Assembly (NCBI GenBank): GCA_030550515.1
Contig: JAUQPE010000011.1
Coordinates: 145,746-194,187, forward strand
Origin: Thermotogota bacterium
GTDB taxonomy: Bacteria > Thermotogota > Thermotogae > Thermotogales > Thermotogaceae
DNA: 48,442 nucleotides
Direction of reading: 5' to 3'
Made by a program: the position numbers and the translations under genes. Position 1 is the first letter of the stretch. The number at the start of each line of letters is the position of its first letter. This document shows, piece after piece, positions 35,266-45,132 of the stretch. The notes under the pieces were generated by a model. The model made no database searches, was not told the DNA's origin, and worked only from the letters and a program-made list of their open reading frames with translations.

Positions 35266-36143
35266 AGAGAGAGATAGATTTCATGAGTAAGAGTTCCTTC
35301 TTCATTGTGGTTTCTCTTGTACTGATAACGATCTCGCTGGTGTCCATCTTCGTGAAAGGCTTCAACTTTGGTGTCGAGTTCACCGGCGGTTCCGAGATAC
35401 TGTTGAGGTTCGAGGGAAAGAGGATCACGGAAAGCGAGCTGAGAGGCATACTTTCCGGCATTTCGGAAGAGTTCAAAACGGCGAGGATCGTTCGCGTGAG
35501 CTCGATGGGTGATCCCGCCGATGTCTTGAAGTACTCCGTCGTGGTGCCGAAAACCTACGCTTCGGATGAGAAGAAAAGCCTTCAAGAAAAAATGGAGAGT
35601 TTGACCGGAGGAAAACTGGTTTCCTTCAACGAGATCACCGGTACAGCTGCCGAGGAGATCAGGAAAGGCACCTGGACGGCCATCGTCGTGGCTTTCATCG
35701 CCATGCTCTTCTACATCGCGATCAGGTTCAGACTCGTCTACGGAGTGGCGGCTATAATCGCCCTCGTCCACGACGTCGTGATCACGCTCGGTTTCTTCTC
35801 CCTGTTCGGTTACGAGATCAACGTGGCGGCCGTGGCGGCCTTGCTGACTTTGATCGGTTACTCGATAAACGATACCATCGTTCTGTGTGACCGGATCAGG
35901 GAGAACGCCAAAAGGTACAGGGGAAAGAGCATGGCCAGTATAGTGAACGCGAGCATAAACGAAGTCCTGGCGAGGACCATCAATTCGTCTTTGACGACGT
36001 TCATAGTGGTCTTCGTGCTGTTGCTGTTCGCAGGAACGGTGGTCAAGCCGTTCGCCTTCGGTATGACGGTGGGAGTGGTGGTTGGGACGTACTCGTCCCT
36101 CTACGTTGTCTCCCCGATAGTGGCAAGGTGGGGAGGAAGATGA
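35262..36143 (+). CDS. secF: Protein translocase subunit SecF
   Basis: 293 residues. Helix 1 leads to FNFGVEFTGGSEILLRF and a short periplasmic domain, then five helices with the SINDTIVLCDRIRENAK motif (conserved Asp and Arg). The overlap with the secD stop is ATGA. The gene ends directly at a terminator hairpin whose first base is the last base of the stop codon. Confidence 0.95.
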   Translation: MKREIDFMSKSSFFIVVSLVLITISLVSIFVKGFNFGVEFTGGSEILLRFEGKRITESELRGILSGISEEFKTARIVRVSSMGDPADVLKYSVVVPKTYASDEKKSLQEKMESLTGGKLVSFNEITGTAAEEIRKGTWTAIVVAFIAMLFYIAIRFRLVYGVAAIIALVHDVVITLGFFSLFGYEINVAAVAALLTLIGYSINDTIVLCDRIRENAKRYRGKSMASIVNASINEVLARTINSSLTTFIVVFVLLLFAGTVVKPFAFGMTVGVVVGTYSSLYVVSPIVARWGGR

Positions 36144-36167
36144 GAGGGGGCGAAAGCCCCCTCTTTT
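36143..36167 (+). terminator. Terminator after secF
   Basis: AGAGGGGGC (36143-36151) and GCCCCCTCT (36156-36164) form a 9-bp stem with a GAAA tetraloop, followed by TTTTCTC. On the minus strand no T run follows, so it serves secF. The convergent gene stops at 36169. Confidence 0.92.
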
Positions 36168-36168
36168 C

Positions 36169-37239
36169 TCAGAGATCCACGGAACTCACGTCCCCAAGGA
36201 TCAAGTTCATGACGGAGGGTTTTTTCTTGGAACTCCTCACCGAAACGCCCTTTCCCAGTATCGAAGAATCTATCCTCTTATCCAAGTTGACCACCGAACA
36301 CTCGTCCATCACGATCGAGTTTTCGATCTCGCAGCTCTCCAATATCACGCCGTTCCCTATCGAAGAGTAAGGACCCACGTAAGAATCCTTTATGAAGCAG
36401 TCCTCACCCACGATTACGGGACCCCTGATCACGGAGTTGATCACCTTGCTGCCCTTCCCTATCCTCACGATCCCCTGCACGACGGAGTTTTCGTCCACCG
36501 TTCCCTCTACACCCTCTTCCTTCAACTCCATGAGGATCTTCCTGTTCGCCTCGAGCAGGTCCTCGGGTTTTCCCGTGTCCTTCCACCACCCGTAGATCAC
36601 GTACCCTTTCACCTTCTCGCCCTTCTCTATCAGGTATTCGATGGCGTCGGTGATCTCCAGCTCTCCCCTCCAAGAAGGTTTTATGTTCACGATGCCCTCG
36701 AATATCTTGTTCCTGAAAAGGTAAAGCCCCACGATCGCGAGGTTACTCGGTGGAACTTTCGGCTTCTCAACCACCCTCAAGACGCGCTCCCCTTCCATGA
36801 TAGCGACTCCGAAACGGCTGGGATCTTTCACGGGAGAGAGCAAGATCGAGGCGGCGCAGTCCGACCTCTCGAAGTCTTCGACGAACTTCTTCAAATCCTC
36901 CAGGATGAGGTTGTCTCCGAGGTACATGAGGAAGTCGTCGTCCCCTATGAAGTCCTTCGCCACCCAGACGGCGTGCGCGAGTCCCTTCGGTTCCTCTTGA
37001 ACTATGTAAGAGATCCTAAGACCAAACCTGGCCCCGTTTCCCACTATCGCCACGAACTCGTCTCTGTTGGAGGGGCTGACGACGATACCAACCTCTCTTA
37101 TCCCCGTCTTCGCGATGCTCTCCAAGCTGTAGAAAAGGATAGGCTTGTTCGCGACGGGTATGAGGTGTTTGGCGGTGGTAAACGTCAGGGGGCGGAGCCT
37201 GGTACCCCTTCCGGCGCACAGAATGATGGCCTTGTCCAC
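36169..37239 (-). CDS. Sugar-phosphate nucleotidyltransferase (glucose-1-phosphate thymidylyltransferase-like)
   Basis: 356 residues. The Rossmann-like transferase domain (about 1-235) starts AIILCAGRGTRLRPLT with Lys and the conserved LIPVANKPI; GDN holds the metal site; VVEKPK and the WKDTGKPEDLLEANR motif follow. A left-handed beta-helix of hexapeptide units (about 250-345: IGKGSKV, VGEDCF, IGNGV) ends the protein. This is the long form seen for dTTP:glucose-1-phosphate enzymes. It makes NDP-sugars for surface glycans, which would also supply the glycosyltransferase at 45224; that is inference. GTG start with GGAGGTGTGAT upstream. Confidence 0.88.
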   Translation of the reverse strand: MDKAIILCAGRGTRLRPLTFTTAKHLIPVANKPILFYSLESIAKTGIREVGIVVSPSNRDEFVAIVGNGARFGLRISYIVQEEPKGLAHAVWVAKDFIGDDDFLMYLGDNLILEDLKKFVEDFERSDCAASILLSPVKDPSRFGVAIMEGERVLRVVEKPKVPPSNLAIVGLYLFRNKIFEGIVNIKPSWRGELEITDAIEYLIEKGEKVKGYVIYGWWKDTGKPEDLLEANRKILMELKEEGVEGTVDENSVVQGIVRIGKGSKVINSVIRGPVIVGEDCFIKDSYVGPYSSIGNGVILESCEIENSIVMDECSVVNLDKRIDSSILGKGVSVRSSKKKPSVMNLILGDVSSVDL

Positions 37240-37263
37240 AGATCACACCTCCTTCTCTACCAG

Positions 37264-37269
37264 ATTATA
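37264..37269 (-). promoter_or_regulatory. Possible -10 box for the nucleotidyltransferase gene
   Basis: A perfect TATAAT on the minus strand, 25 bases before the GTG. The -35 region at 16-18 base spacing does not match TTGACA. It shares the 96-base divergent region with a rightward -10. Confidence 0.45.
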
Positions 37270-37294
37270 TAACCTTTTCTTCACACAGAGGGTG

Positions 37295-37300
37295 TATCAT
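37295..37300 (+). promoter_or_regulatory. Possible -10 box for rplI
   Basis: TATCAT (37295-37300), five of six, about 36 bases before the TTG of rplI. The -35 is poor (ACCTTT or AACCTT). Confidence 0.4.
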
Positions 37301-37335
37301 AGAGCATGAGAGCGAAAAAAAGGGAGGTGCGTGAG

Positions 37336-37788
37336 TTGAAGGTCATCCTGTTAGTGGATGTCCCAAAGGTTGGCAAAAAGGGAGAGGTGAAAGAGGTGTC
37401 CGATGGCTTCGCCAGGAACTACCTGATCCCGAGGGGACTCGCGAGAGAATACACCGAGGGACTGGAGAGGGCCATGAAAAACGAAGAAAAGATCAGAAGG
37501 ATGAAGGAAGAACGCGAGAGGGCCGAAAGTGAAAAGATACTGAAGGAGTTGAAGAAGAGGACGCACGTGATGAAGGTGAAAGCTGGTGAGAGGGGCAAGA
37601 TCTTTGGAGCCGTCACCTCCGCCGACGTGGCCGAGCACCTGTCGAAATCCGTGGGAGCGGTCATCGACAAGAAGTGGGTGGAACTCGAAAAACCCATAAA
37701 GGAGATCGGCGAGTACGAAATAAACCTCTCCCTTCCGGGCGGGGTCAAGGGAACCATAAAGATGAGGGTGGAGAGGGAAGAGGAATGA
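37336..37788 (+). CDS. rplI: 50S ribosomal protein L9
   Basis: 150 residues, standard for L9. It starts at TTG 37336 (M-K-V-I-L-L), eight bases after GGGAGGTG (37322-37329), where L9 proteins normally begin. In-frame upstream codons from ATG 37306 would add ten residues not found in the family. The N domain holds [21 protein letters not shown], cited for its [12 protein letters not shown] core. A long helix follows, then the C-terminal domain. Its stop overlaps the tRNase Z start (ATGA). Confidence 0.96.
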   Translation: MKVILLVDVPKVGKKGEVKEVSDGFARNYLIPRGLAREYTEGLERAMKNEEKIRRMKEERERAESEKILKELKKRTHVMKVKAGERGKIFGAVTSADVAEHLSKSVGAVIDKKWVELEKPIKEIGEYEINLSLPGGVKGTIKMRVEREEE

Positions 37789-38627
37789 ACATCGTGGCCT
37801 TCTCGAAGGCGCTCTTTTCAACGTGGATCTTCTACGTGCCGGAGAGGATACTTTTCGACGCGGGAGAGGGTGTGTCCACAACGCTTGGAAGCAGGGTTTA
37901 CGCTCTCAAATACGTGTTTCTCACGCACGGTCACGTGGACCACATAGCGGGGCTTTGGGGAATCGTGAACATCAGGAACAACAGCATGGGAGACAGGGAA
38001 AAACCCCTCGACGTCTTCTACCCGAAAGGAAACGAGGCCGTCGAGGAGTACATCGACTTCATAAAGAAAGCGAACCCAGACCTGCGCTTCTCCTTCAACG
38101 CGCGCGCGGTGGAAGAAGGGGAAAGGATCTTTCTGAGAGACGCCGGTGGATTCAAGAGGTTCGTGGTGCCCTTCAAAACGAAGCACGTCGGCGGCGAGGC
38201 GAGTTTCGGCTACCACGTGTACGAAGTCAGAAGAAAGCTCAAGGACGAGTTCAAAGATATGGATGAAAGAACGATCGCGAGGATCGTCAAGGAGCGGGGG
38301 CGGGACTTCGTTACAGAGGAGTACGAAAAGAAGATCCTGACGGTCAGTGGGGATTCCCTCGCGCTCGAGCCCGAAGTGATCGAAGGAACCGAGCTTTTGC
38401 TCCACGAATGCACCTTTTTGGACGCGCGTGACAGGAAGATAAAGAACCACGCCTCGATAGAAGAGGTGATGGATTCTGTGGTGAAGGCGGGCGTGAAGAA
38501 GGTGGTCCTCTACCACATCTCGACACGTTACGTCTTCAACATGAAGGGCATCATCAAGCGCTACAAGGAGATGTTCCCGGATGTGGAGATAGTCTACATG
38601 GATCCCCGCAAGACCTTCGAGCTGTGA
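37785..38627 (+). CDS. rnz: Ribonuclease Z (tRNA 3' processing endonuclease)
   Basis: 280 residues from ATG 37785. The metallo-beta-lactamase motif THGHVDH gives zinc ligands His48, His50, Asp52 and His53; later ligands lie in TKHVGG, SGDSL and the HIS segment near the C-terminus. It agrees in length and most segments with T. maritima tRNase Z (TM0864) as I recall it, including the short exosite arm typical of that group. The T. maritima enzyme cuts tRNA precursors after an encoded CCA, which fits the CCA in the tRNA gene at 25038. It overlaps rplI by four bases. Confidence 0.96.
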   Translation: MNIVAFSKALFSTWIFYVPERILFDAGEGVSTTLGSRVYALKYVFLTHGHVDHIAGLWGIVNIRNNSMGDREKPLDVFYPKGNEAVEEYIDFIKKANPDLRFSFNARAVEEGERIFLRDAGGFKRFVVPFKTKHVGGEASFGYHVYEVRRKLKDEFKDMDERTIARIVKERGRDFVTEEYEKKILTVSGDSLALEPEVIEGTELLLHECTFLDARDRKIKNHASIEEVMDSVVKAGVKKVVLYHISTRYVFNMKGIIKRYKEMFPDVEIVYMDPRKTFEL

Positions 38628-38645
38628 CGGAAAGGGGGGAAGACC

Positions 38646-39068
38646 GTGGAAGCCTGGACGTTTTGGCTGATCTTGGGAGTGATACTCATGGTCGCGGAGA
38701 TCTTCACGCCAACGTTCTTCATCTTCTGGTTCGGTGTTGGGGCGATGGTCGCCGCCCTCGTGTCGCTTTACTTTGGGGTTTACGTTCAGGTTTTGACCTT
38801 TGGGGCGGTTTCCATGGTCCTTGTTTTGCTGACGAGAAGGCTCGTTCTGAGTTGGGAGCCTTCGAGGAAGATCCACGTTGAGGAGATCGTGGGGAAGGAG
38901 GCGTTGGTGATCGAAACGATCGACAACAAGCAGGGAACGGGTCTCGTGAAGATCAACGGGGACGTGTGGAGGGCCTTCTCGGAGGACGACGACGTCATCG
39001 TGGAGAAGGGAGAACACGTGAAGATATTGAGGGTAGAGGGGGCACACGTGGTCGTGAGAAAACTCTGA
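38646..39068 (+). CDS. NfeD-like membrane protein
   Basis: 140 residues, the short NfeD1b type. Two to three N-terminal helices (about 1-70) lead to a C-terminal OB-fold (about 80-140) with GKEALVIETI and VKINGDVWRAFSEDD. It has no serine protease domain. NfeD proteins are nearly always paired with an SPFH/stomatin protein, and that gene follows directly at 39088. The start is GTG 38646 with GGGGGGAAGA upstream. Confidence 0.92.
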   Translation: MEAWTFWLILGVILMVAEIFTPTFFIFWFGVGAMVAALVSLYFGVYVQVLTFGAVSMVLVLLTRRLVLSWEPSRKIHVEEIVGKEALVIETIDNKQGTGLVKINGDVWRAFSEDDDVIVEKGEHVKILRVEGAHVVVRKL

Positions 39069-39087
39069 GGGCTGGGAGGTGTGTGCC

Positions 39088-39999
39088 ATGTTTGTGGCGC
39101 TCGTGATCATCGCCGTTTTCCTCATAATCGTCGCCGCGAGCTCTCTGAAGATCGTGAGACCGTTCGAGCGGGGTCTGATCGAAAGGTTGGGGAAGTTCAA
39201 GAGGGAAGTTGGTTCTGGCGTCCACTTCATCATTCCTTTCTTCGAGAAGATGATCAAGGTCGACATGAGGGAGAAAGTCATAGACGTTCCCCCGCAGGAA
39301 GTGATCACGAAGGACAACGTGGTGGTCACCGTGGACGCGGTCATCTACTACGAGGTGACGGACGCGTACAGGGTCGTCTACAACGTGAGCAGCTTCGAGA
39401 TGGCCACCATAAAGCTCGCCCAGACGAACCTCAGAAACGTGATCGGAGAGCTCGAGCTCGACCAAACGCTCACCTCCAGGGAGAAGATCAACATGAAGCT
39501 CAGAACGGTGCTCGACGAGGCGACGGACAAGTGGGGCGTGAGGATCACCAGGGTCGAGATAAAGAAGATCGATCCACCTCAGGACATCACCGAAGCCATG
39601 AGCAAGCAGATGAAGGCGGAGAGGACCAAGAGGGCGGCCATCCTCGAAGCGGAGGGATACAGGGAGGCCCAGATCTTGAAGGCCGAGGGGGAAAAGAACG
39701 CGGCCATCCTCAGGGCGGAGGGAGAGGCCGAAGCCATAAAGAGGGTAGCGGAGGCGAACAGGCAAAAGCTGATCCTGGAGGCTATGGGGCAGGCCGAGGC
39801 CATCAGGATGATATTCCAAGCGATACACGAAGGAAAACCCACGAGCGACTTGATCACCATCAGGTACCTCGACGCCCTCAAAGAGATCGCCAACGGGCAG
39901 GCCACCAAGATTTTCCTCCCGTTCGAGGCCAGCTCCATCCTCGCGAGTTTGGGTGCGATAGCCGAGATCTTCAAGGAAAGGGAAGGTAGAAAGGAATGA
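39088..39999 (+). CDS. SPFH/stomatin-like membrane protein
   Basis: 303 residues from ATG 39088, with GGGAGGTG (39074-39081) correctly placed. One N-terminal helix (about 2-20) is followed by the SPFH domain: IVRPFERGLIERLGKF, the VDMREKVIDVP strand and the VITKDNVVVTVDAVIYY motif. A long Ala/Glu-rich coiled coil (about 170-250) and the C-terminal FLPFEASSILASLGAI close it. Such proteins form oligomeric rings and organise membrane zones. It pairs with the NfeD-like protein upstream. Confidence 0.94.
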   Translation: MFVALVIIAVFLIIVAASSLKIVRPFERGLIERLGKFKREVGSGVHFIIPFFEKMIKVDMREKVIDVPPQEVITKDNVVVTVDAVIYYEVTDAYRVVYNVSSFEMATIKLAQTNLRNVIGELELDQTLTSREKINMKLRTVLDEATDKWGVRITRVEIKKIDPPQDITEAMSKQMKAERTKRAAILEAEGYREAQILKAEGEKNAAILRAEGEAEAIKRVAEANRQKLILEAMGQAEAIRMIFQAIHEGKPTSDLITIRYLDALKEIANGQATKIFLPFEASSILASLGAIAEIFKEREGRKE

Positions 40000-40478
40000 G
40001 TTGGCTCTTCGAGGGGTTGATCTTGTCCAGCGGGGGTCTCTTCACCTCGCTGGCCTTTTCTTACTTGTACTTGAAGGGAACGGAAAAGGCGAACCTCTCA
40101 CCCCTTCGGATCTTCAACGAGATCACCACGTTGGGACTTCTCATCCTCTTTTCCGAAATCTTCACGAATTTCGTCTTCTTCCTTTTGGCGTACGCGGTCT
40201 CCGTGCTGTTCTTTCTCGGCGAGATGTACGATCCGTTGCTGAGGATAGATCGAAGGTACAGGCTGATCTTTTTGGCGCTCGATTACGACGGGAAGGAGTT
40301 CAGCCTGTACCAGATAAGGAAGAAGTTGAGCCGATCTTTCGTGAGGCCCTTCCTGAAGTTCCTAGGGCTCTACGTGGTCTTTTCCTTCCTCGCTTTGGAA
40401 GGGAAGGTCCTGATACCCCTCCTGTTGGTTTTGGGTGTAACAATGGGTTTACTGAACGATCTAGAAAAATTCGACTAA
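39996..40478 (+). CDS. Small multi-pass membrane protein of unknown function
   Basis: 160 residues that overlap the SPFH stop (ATGA). Hydrophobic segments lie near residues 8-27, 43-75 (probably two helices) and 120-150, giving about four or five membrane helices. A charged loop in the middle (LRIDRRYRLIF to IRKKLSRSFVRPF) should face the cytoplasm. I recognise no family. The coupling to nfeD-SPFH suggests it is a third partner of that membrane system. The A+T-rich stretch after the stop (TTTGGTTAAAATATAGG) may hold a weak promoter for the next gene. Confidence 0.75.
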   Translation: MSWLFEGLILSSGGLFTSLAFSYLYLKGTEKANLSPLRIFNEITTLGLLILFSEIFTNFVFFLLAYAVSVLFFLGEMYDPLLRIDRRYRLIFLALDYDGKEFSLYQIRKKLSRSFVRPFLKFLGLYVVFSFLALEGKVLIPLLLVLGVTMGLLNDLEKFD

Positions 40479-40509
40479 TTTGGTTAAAATATAGGTGGAG
40501 GTGGAAGTC

Positions 40510-41175
40510 ATGGGTTTGTTGTCCAACAAGGACGTCGCGTACCTGAGGGATCTGTTCGAGAAGGAGTTGGAGAAGAGCGTGAGACTTGTGTTCTTCAAAT
40601 CGGAAGATCCTGCCCGCTGTCAGTACTGTGAGATCACCGAGCAGGTGTTGTCCGAGCTGGTCGGTATCGATTCGAGGTTGACGCTCGAGGTGCACGACTT
40701 CGACAGGGAAAAGGATCTCGTCGCAAAGTACGCTGTCGAGATGGTGCCAGCACTCGTTTTGGAATCTGAGGAAGGGAAAGACTACGGGATCAGGTTCTAC
40801 GGTGTCCCGTCGGGTCACGAGTTCGGAACGCTCATACAGGACATAATAACCGTCTCGAAGGGCACGCCGCAGCTCTCCTCCGAAACGCTGAAGAAGTTGG
40901 AAAAACTGGAAAGACCCGTGAGAATAAGCGTTTTCGTGACGCCGACGTGTCCCTACTGTCCCAGGGCCGTCTTGACCGCGCACAACATGGCCGTGGCCAG
41001 CGACAAGATCGTTGCGGAGATGATCGAGGCCAACGAGTTCTGGGAATTGAGTGAAAGGTTCGGGGTTTCTTCCGTGCCGCACATCGTGGTCAACAGAGAC
41101 CCGGACAAGTTCTTCGTGGGCGCCTACCCGGAGAGGGAATTCGTGGAAGAAGTGCTCAGGCTCGCTGAGGGGTGA
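40510..41175 (+). CDS. Protein disulfide oxidoreductase with two glutaredoxin-like domains
   Basis: 221 residues from ATG 40510, five bases after GGAGGTGG (40497-40504). Two thioredoxin folds in tandem carry CQYC (Cys37, Cys40) and CPYC (Cys147, Cys150). This is the architecture of the PDO/glutaredoxin-like proteins of hyperthermophiles. It makes or reshuffles disulfides and is reduced by the neighbouring thioredoxin reductase; the gene pair with trxB supports this. The second CPYC is the usual main active site in the family. Confidence 0.93.
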   Translation: MGLLSNKDVAYLRDLFEKELEKSVRLVFFKSEDPARCQYCEITEQVLSELVGIDSRLTLEVHDFDREKDLVAKYAVEMVPALVLESEEGKDYGIRFYGVPSGHEFGTLIQDIITVSKGTPQLSSETLKKLEKLERPVRISVFVTPTCPYCPRAVLTAHNMAVASDKIVAEMIEANEFWELSERFGVSSVPHIVVNRDPDKFFVGAYPEREFVEEVLRLAEG

Positions 41176-41180
41176 AAGGG

Positions 41181-42131
41181 ATGTTCTTCGAAGTGGACGT
41201 ACCGAAAAGATTCGAGATCAAGGACAGGTACGACATCGTGGTGATCGGCGGGGGTCCCGCAGGCTTGACCGCGGCGATCTACGCCAGAAGAGCAGGGCTC
41301 TCGGTCTTGGTCGTGGAAAAGACGCTGGAGGGTGGCTACGTGAACTTCACCCACCTCGTCGAGAACTACCCCGGTTTTCCCAAGATAAAGGGTGAAGAGC
41401 TCGCCTCTCGCTTCAAAGAGCACGCGGAGAGCTTTGGGGCGGAGTTCGTCAACGCTGAGGCGATCAAACTAGAAGTGAAAGCTGACAAGAAGATCGTGGA
41501 GCTCGACAACGGGAAGAAGGTGGAAGCGCCCGTCGTGATCGTCGCCACCGGCGCCAACCCGAAGCGCCTGAACGTGCCTGGCGAGAAGGAGTTCTTCGGA
41601 CGGGGAGTTTCTTACTGCGCCACCTGTGACGGTTACCTGTTTTCCGGGAAGGACATCGTGATCGTCGGTGGAGGGGACAGCGCCTGCGACGAGGCGATGT
41701 TTTTGGTCAACTTGGTGAACAGGATAACGATGGTCCAGCTCCTCGAGACGCTCACCGCGGCAAAGGTGCTCCAAGACAGGGTCTTGAGCCATCCGAAGAT
41801 CGAGGTGATCTACAACTCCACGGTGAAGGAGATCAGAGGGAAAGAGAAGGTCGAAGAGGTGTTGGTGGAGAACGTCAAGACGGGTGAGCGAAAGGTCCTG
41901 AAGACCGACGGGGTCTTCATATTCATCGGTTTGAACCCCAACTCCAAACTCGTTGAAGGTCTCGTGGAAATCGACCCATACGGTTACATCGTGACGGACG
42001 AGAACATGGAAACCAGCGTCAAAGGCTTGTACGCGATAGGCGACGTCAGAAGGAAGAACTTGAGGCAGATCGTGACGGCAGTCGCGGATGGCGCGATAGC
42101 GGTCGAGCACGCGGCGAAACACTACTTCTGA
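41181..42131 (+). CDS. trxB: Thioredoxin reductase
   Basis: 316 residues from ATG 41181, five bases after GAGGGGTGA. The FAD-binding GGGPAGLTAA motif is followed by the NAD(P)H-binding GGGDSACDEA motif, with the redox pair Cys146/Cys149 (CATC) between them and a final IGDVR FAD motif. It passes electrons to the double-CxxC protein upstream. The NAD(P) loop after GGGDSA lacks the usual HRR-type pattern (here TMVQLLET), so NADPH preference is not certain. It converges with and overlaps the PBP gene by 10 bases. Confidence 0.94.
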   Translation: MFFEVDVPKRFEIKDRYDIVVIGGGPAGLTAAIYARRAGLSVLVVEKTLEGGYVNFTHLVENYPGFPKIKGEELASRFKEHAESFGAEFVNAEAIKLEVKADKKIVELDNGKKVEAPVVIVATGANPKRLNVPGEKEFFGRGVSYCATCDGYLFSGKDIVIVGGGDSACDEAMFLVNLVNRITMVQLLETLTAAKVLQDRVLSHPKIEVIYNSTVKEIRGKEKVEEVLVENVKTGERKVLKTDGVFIFIGLNPNSKLVEGLVEIDPYGYIVTDENMETSVKGLYAIGDVRRKNLRQIVTAVADGAIAVEHAAKHYF

Positions 42132-43897
42132 AGGTAGAGGACCACTCTACCTTCCAAGATGGGTTCGAACGGGGATGGCGATTGGTCCCGCACCAGCCAT
42201 CCCTTTCCTTTCGTCTCCACGTCCTTGACACCCATCTCTTCCAGGACGAGCAGCGCATCCCTCAGGGAGAGTCCCCTCAGGTCGGGCATCAGGCCCTTTG
42301 GGACGGTGATCATCCTCGCCTGTTTCCTCTCCCTTTCGAGCAGCACTTTCGCGATCTGCGCGAAAATCGGCGCCGCCACGTCTCCACCGTAGTACAATCC
42401 CTTCGGCGCGTCCACGTGGACGAGGATGGTGTAGCGCGGGTTGTCCGCCGGGAAGAAACCCACGAAAATCGAGTGGTACACATCCGCGTACCTTCCACCG
42501 ATCGCCTTCTGGGCGGTTCCGGTCTTTCCGGCGACGGAGAAACCCTCGAGTCGCGCCATCCTGCCCGTTCCCTCTTCCACCACCTTCACCATCGCGTCCC
42601 TTACGATCTGGGCGGTCTTGGCGGAGATCACCCTCTTCTTCGAAGGGGTCTGGTCTTTGAGAAGGGTTGGTCTCACGTACTCTCCATCGTTTGCGAACAC
42701 GTTCAGCGCCGCCACAAGTTGAATTGGAGTCACCCCGATCCCTTGACCGATCGACACGGTCGCGAAGTCCAAAAGCGACCACTCTCTCGGTTTCCTCAAC
42801 ACCCCCTTAATCTCGCCCGCAAACTCCACGCCAGTTTTCTCGCCAAATCCGAAGTTTCTGAGCCAAGCGTAGAAACCTTCTACGCCTATCTTCTCGACGA
42901 TCTTCCTACCGACCTCCACGCTCATCACGTTGCAGGATTTCACGATACCGTTCAAGAAATCGATCTCCCCGTGGGCTTCGACGTCTCGTATGATGTTGGG
43001 GAGTTTGTCGACGGGCTTTACCCTTCCCCGACAGACGAGGGAAAAGTTCGTCCTGACGGCTCCAGTCTCGAGGGCGATGGCGTAAACGATGGGCTTCATG
43101 GTGGATCCCGGTTCTATGTAACCGCAGGCGAGGTCGTTCCAGCCCTTGAGCGTCACGAGGGAAAGGATTCTTCCCGTTTTTGATTCCATCACGACGACGT
43201 GACCGTTCTCGGCGGACAAGCTCTCGACTGACTTCTTCAGGATCTCGTAGGTGGTTCTCTGAAGGTCCAAATCCAACGAGAGTTGCACGTCCTCGCCGTC
43301 GGAAGGTCTTTGGTAATCCACCAAGACGGGAGAAAGCCTCATGGAACCCTTGTACGCCAACCTCACGAACCCTTTCTTGCCGTTGGAAAGTTGGGTGTCG
43401 AAGAACCCTTCCAACCCTCCGGAACCTCTCCCGTCCAGGACGCTACCCAAGATGGGAGAGAGGCCGTAATCGGTGAGCTTTCTCCTTCTGGTCTCGTAAG
43501 AGATGTTCACGTAAGGGAGGAGATCGCTTTCTATCCTTTTGAGGACTTCTTCCCTACTTTCCGATTCATAGAGCTTGAAAAACCTGTAATTTTTGAGAAT
43601 CTCGTCGGCCTTTCTGTCCACACCGCAGTTCTTCAGGGTTTTCTCCAGAGCGGTGAGGTTTTTCGAGTGCTTCCTGAAAAAACCGACGTCCAAGTAAGCC
43701 ACGTGAACGTAGACGTCATAGGAGAGCTTTCTTCCCTTGCCGTCCAGTATGCTCCCCCTTCTTGGAGGGATCGTCACCCTCCAGGTGGGTCCCACACCCC
43801 CTTCCGGGAAGAAGAGGATGTTGACAAAAGAGATCAGCAGGTATACCCCAAAAACCAAGAGAAGGTAGTTAAGTCTTCTCATCCAACATCCGTTCAC
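42122..43897 (-). CDS. ftsI: Class B penicillin-binding protein, FtsI-like, with PASTA domain
   Basis: 591 residues. One membrane helix (about 10-30) is followed by a dimerisation domain starting IPPRRGSILDGKG. The transpeptidase domain has Ser265 in GSTMKP, SCN and the KTGTAQK motif. One PASTA domain ends the protein (about 535-591). It cross-links septal peptidoglycan with a FtsW-type partner such as the protein at 13158. The order rsmH-ftsL-ftsI is the classical dcw start. The GTG at 43897 overlaps the ftsL stop (GTGA); ATG 43882 is an alternative, and neither has a good ribosome-binding site. The stop overlaps trxB. Confidence 0.93.
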   Translation of the reverse strand: MNGCWMRRLNYLLLVFGVYLLISFVNILFFPEGGVGPTWRVTIPPRRGSILDGKGRKLSYDVYVHVAYLDVGFFRKHSKNLTALEKTLKNCGVDRKADEILKNYRFFKLYESESREEVLKRIESDLLPYVNISYETRRRKLTDYGLSPILGSVLDGRGSGGLEGFFDTQLSNGKKGFVRLAYKGSMRLSPVLVDYQRPSDGEDVQLSLDLDLQRTTYEILKKSVESLSAENGHVVVMESKTGRILSLVTLKGWNDLACGYIEPGSTMKPIVYAIALETGAVRTNFSLVCRGRVKPVDKLPNIIRDVEAHGEIDFLNGIVKSCNVMSVEVGRKIVEKIGVEGFYAWLRNFGFGEKTGVEFAGEIKGVLRKPREWSLLDFATVSIGQGIGVTPIQLVAALNVFANDGEYVRPTLLKDQTPSKKRVISAKTAQIVRDAMVKVVEEGTGRMARLEGFSVAGKTGTAQKAIGGRYADVYHSIFVGFFPADNPRYTILVHVDAPKGLYYGGDVAAPIFAQIAKVLLERERKQARMITVPKGLMPDLRGLSLRDALLVLEEMGVKDVETKGKGWLVRDQSPSPFEPILEGRVVLYLQK

Positions 43898-44118
43898 TCC
43901 GAGGGAGCGTGGATCTCGAAGTGCGTCATGAGCTGTTTGGACTCGTCGACGAGGGAGCGGTAGGTGAGTTCCAACCTCGTGATCTCCAGCTCGAGCCGCC
44001 TGTTCTCTTGGACGACGTGGAAAGTGTGTGCGCTCACCTTGAAGACGGCGACGCCCAGAAAGAGCACAACCCCAACCAACAGGATCGTGATAAGGAGTTG
44101 CTCGGGAAGGACCAACAC
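43894..44118 (-). CDS. FtsL-like division protein
   Basis: 74 residues: one helix (about 8-27) then a coiled coil (about 36-65) with VQENRRLELEITRLELTYRS. This is the full plan of FtsL/DivIC proteins, and the position between rsmH and ftsI is the standard ftsL place. Sequence identity in this family is poor, so the call depends on topology and place. With FtsQ it would form the FtsQLB complex, and a candidate FtsQ is at 7313. The start is GTG 44118 or TTG 44115, after GGGAG. Confidence 0.82.
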   Translation of the reverse strand: MLVLPEQLLITILLVGVVLFLGVAVFKVSAHTFHVVQENRRLELEITRLELTYRSLVDESKQLMTHFEIHAPSE

Positions 44119-44125
44119 CTTCTCC

Positions 44126-45113
<988 letters not shown>

Positions 45114-45132
45114 AAATAAAGTAAACACGCCT

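Noticed and set aside
36144-36168. Bidirectional terminator for the nucleotidyltransferase gene
   Set aside because: On the minus strand the hairpin is followed by CATCTTCC without a T run, so only secF is clearly served.
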